Assembly (NCBI GenBank): GCA_964617105.1
Contig: CAZTWC010000002.1
Location: forward strand, 13,138-57,349
DNA length: 44,212 bases
Origin: CAZTWC01 sp964617105 [NCBI: uncultured Myxococcia bacterium]
GTDB taxonomy: Bacteria; CAZTWC01
Direction: 5' to 3'
The translations under genes and the position numbers were made by a program. Below, in pieces: positions 43,253 to 44,212 of the stretch (the stretch's first letter is position 1; the number at the start of each line of letters is the position of its first letter). The notes beneath the pieces were generated by a model, which saw only the letters and a program-made list of their open reading frames with translations, ran no database searches and was not told the origin of the DNA.

Positions 43253-43912
43253 AACTTTTTTTCTGGGAGTAATGCCGTTTTTAGGGCAATGAGGCTCTAA
43301 AATACACTGGTGGCAGCATGGGGAGATGGGTCTACAGGTATGTTGACCATGGGCAACCAGGATACTGTTGATGGTCAGCCAGTATTTTGAGGGTAGTTTT
43401 TTCCTTAAAGCCATCTCTGTTTCCAGGGGGGTTTTAGTATCAACATATCCCCAGATGTTCATTATACGGTGTACGTGGGTATCCACGCAAATAGCCGGTT
43501 TGCCAAATCCGATAACTCTTACCAGGTTGGCGGTTTTCCGTCCAACCCCTGGTAGTTTAACCAAAGAATCGATTTGGTCAGGCACTATACCGTTAAATTT
43601 GTCAGCCAGCACTTTCGGAAGTTGCCGCAGGAATTTGGCTTTGTTGCGATAGAATCCCACCGGGTAGATTTTTTGGGCTATCTCTTCTTCCGACATCTTT
43701 TGCAGGTCATAAATGTGGTCCAGGCTATTGAATAGGCGTTTTACCGCTTTGGTGGTAATTTTATCGGTGGTGCGGGCCGAAAGAATGGTGGCCACCAGGA
43801 CCTTCCAGGGCTCTTTGGTCTGGGCCTGAACCAGATCCACTATTGGAACTTTATATTCCTTCGCTTTTTTTAACAAGGCGGGAATTGCTATGTCAAGGTC
43901 TATAACATTCAT
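43244..43912 (-). CDS. nth: Endonuclease III
   Basis: 222 residues from ATG 43910-43912 (an upstream TTG at 43919-43921 is in frame). Helix-hairpin-helix L-P-G-V-G-R-K-T-A-N-L-V with the catalytic Lys, catalytic Asp in V-D-T-H-V-H-R-I, and a C-terminal C-x6-C-x2-C-x5-C [4Fe-4S] motif (C-R-P-I-S-P-C-C-H-Q-C-I-L-E-P-H-C) identify the oxidised-pyrimidine glycosylase/AP lyase of base excision repair. No good ribosome-binding site is seen. It lies 108 bp upstream of the cysK-cysS gene. Confidence 0.95.
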   Translation of the reverse strand: MNVIDLDIAIPALLKKAKEYKVPIVDLVQAQTKEPWKVLVATILSARTTDKITTKAVKRLFNSLDHIYDLQKMSEEEIAQKIYPVGFYRNKAKFLRQLPKVLADKFNGIVPDQIDSLVKLPGVGRKTANLVRVIGFGKPAICVDTHVHRIMNIWGYVDTKTPLETEMALRKKLPSKYWLTINSILVAHGQHTCRPISPCCHQCILEPHCPKNGITPRKKVCP

Positions 43913-44212
43913 TAGGGACAATCATTACTAAGGCTGATTTTTTTGTCAAGGGTAGATTGCACACGAGAGATGGTGATGAGCCAATCGACCTGTCCAGAAT
44001 CCCAAGAGTAATCAATAGTTGCTTCACCCCATCCAATCTTGACTAGTTTAGCGATTTGCATTCCTTCCCAGGCGGTGGTTCCCTGGTTGCGGCCATTTAG
44101 ATGTGGTGATAGCAACGATTAAATGAAATTAGCGATCAGTAGCCCTTTGATTAACCAGGTTAATTCGTCACGAGTTAATACTTTTTGCTGACATCGATAA
44201 AATCTATTAAGA
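43913..44212. other. No supported gene at the right end
   Basis: 300 bp with no gene I can support. A 67-codon minus-strand frame from TTG 44113-44115 ends in a TAA overlapping the nth ATG, but it has no recognisable ribosome-binding site or family. No RNA gene or terminator was recognised. The nth promoter is presumably here. Confidence 0.5.

Noticed and set aside
43912-44115. 67-codon minus-strand ORF whose stop overlaps the nth ATG
   Set aside because: It starts at TTG without a recognisable ribosome-binding site, has no recognisable family, and is too short to trust; the overlap with nth alone is not enough.

Overview
The window is a bacterial chromosome segment spanning the replication origin region. 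dnaA, dnaN, recF, ispG, proS, pyrF, rlmB, rnfA, rnfB and the first codons of a probable rnfC all read leftwards from about 10.0 kb. rpmH, rnpA, yidD, yidC, jag, mnmE, mnmG, rsmG, parA, parB, a bactofilin and recA all read rightwards from about 10.3 kb. This divergent, leading-strand layout, the AT-rich non-coding stretches on both sides of dnaA, and a perfect 16-bp parS just before parA place oriC at about 8.4-10.3 kb. A YidC with a long periplasmic domain, an outer-membrane porin-like barrel and lipoproteins point to a diderm (Gram-negative) cell. Rnf points to energy-conserving, probably anaerobic metabolism, and IspG to the MEP isoprenoid route. I cannot name the phylum; a poorly sampled, deep-branching lineage is likely.

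Layout. 0-6.2 kb: rnfABC(partial), rlmB, pyrF, proS, ispG, of moderate GC. 6.2-20.8 kb: the origin core, visibly much more AT-rich. 20.8-24.5 kb, leftward: a signalling operon made of a protein-kinase-like protein, a sensor histidine kinase with two periplasmic haem-type CH motifs, a response regulator fused to a GcvH-like domain, and a DUF1284 protein. 24.7-27.5 kb, rightward: trxB, a 112-bp stem-forming element, a small Cys-rich protein and an 8-oxoguanine-deaminase-type amidohydrolase. 27.5-37.6 kb: a cell-surface module of a Cys-containing membrane protein, a hybrid histidine kinase, a porin-like barrel, a PHP (CehA/McbA-like) lipoprotein and a large lipoprotein with calcium-binding-type repeats and a permuted alkaline-phosphatase fold. 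37.6-40.7 kb: mutL, miaA and a CheY-like receiver. 40.75-43.9 kb, leftward: a fused cysteine synthase/cysteinyl-tRNA synthetase, then nth.

Three genes are interrupted in ways that can be read directly. recF has a one-base shortfall at a T9 run. ispG has a +1 shift at a G6 run close to its start. The PHP lipoprotein has an in-frame TAA before its last metal-binding motif. Homopolymer sequencing error is the simplest explanation for the first two; transcriptional slippage or real decay are alternatives.

The best candidates for something undescribed are the surface phosphoesterase module with its own hybrid kinase (27.5-37.6 kb), the haem-sensor/GcvH-regulator operon (20.8-24.5 kb), the CysK-CysS fusion with altered synthetase signatures, and the origin features (a DnaA recognition-motif substitution with matching variant boxes, and parS occupying the ribosome-binding position of parA). 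No tRNA, rRNA, CRISPR array, insertion sequence or prophage was seen.
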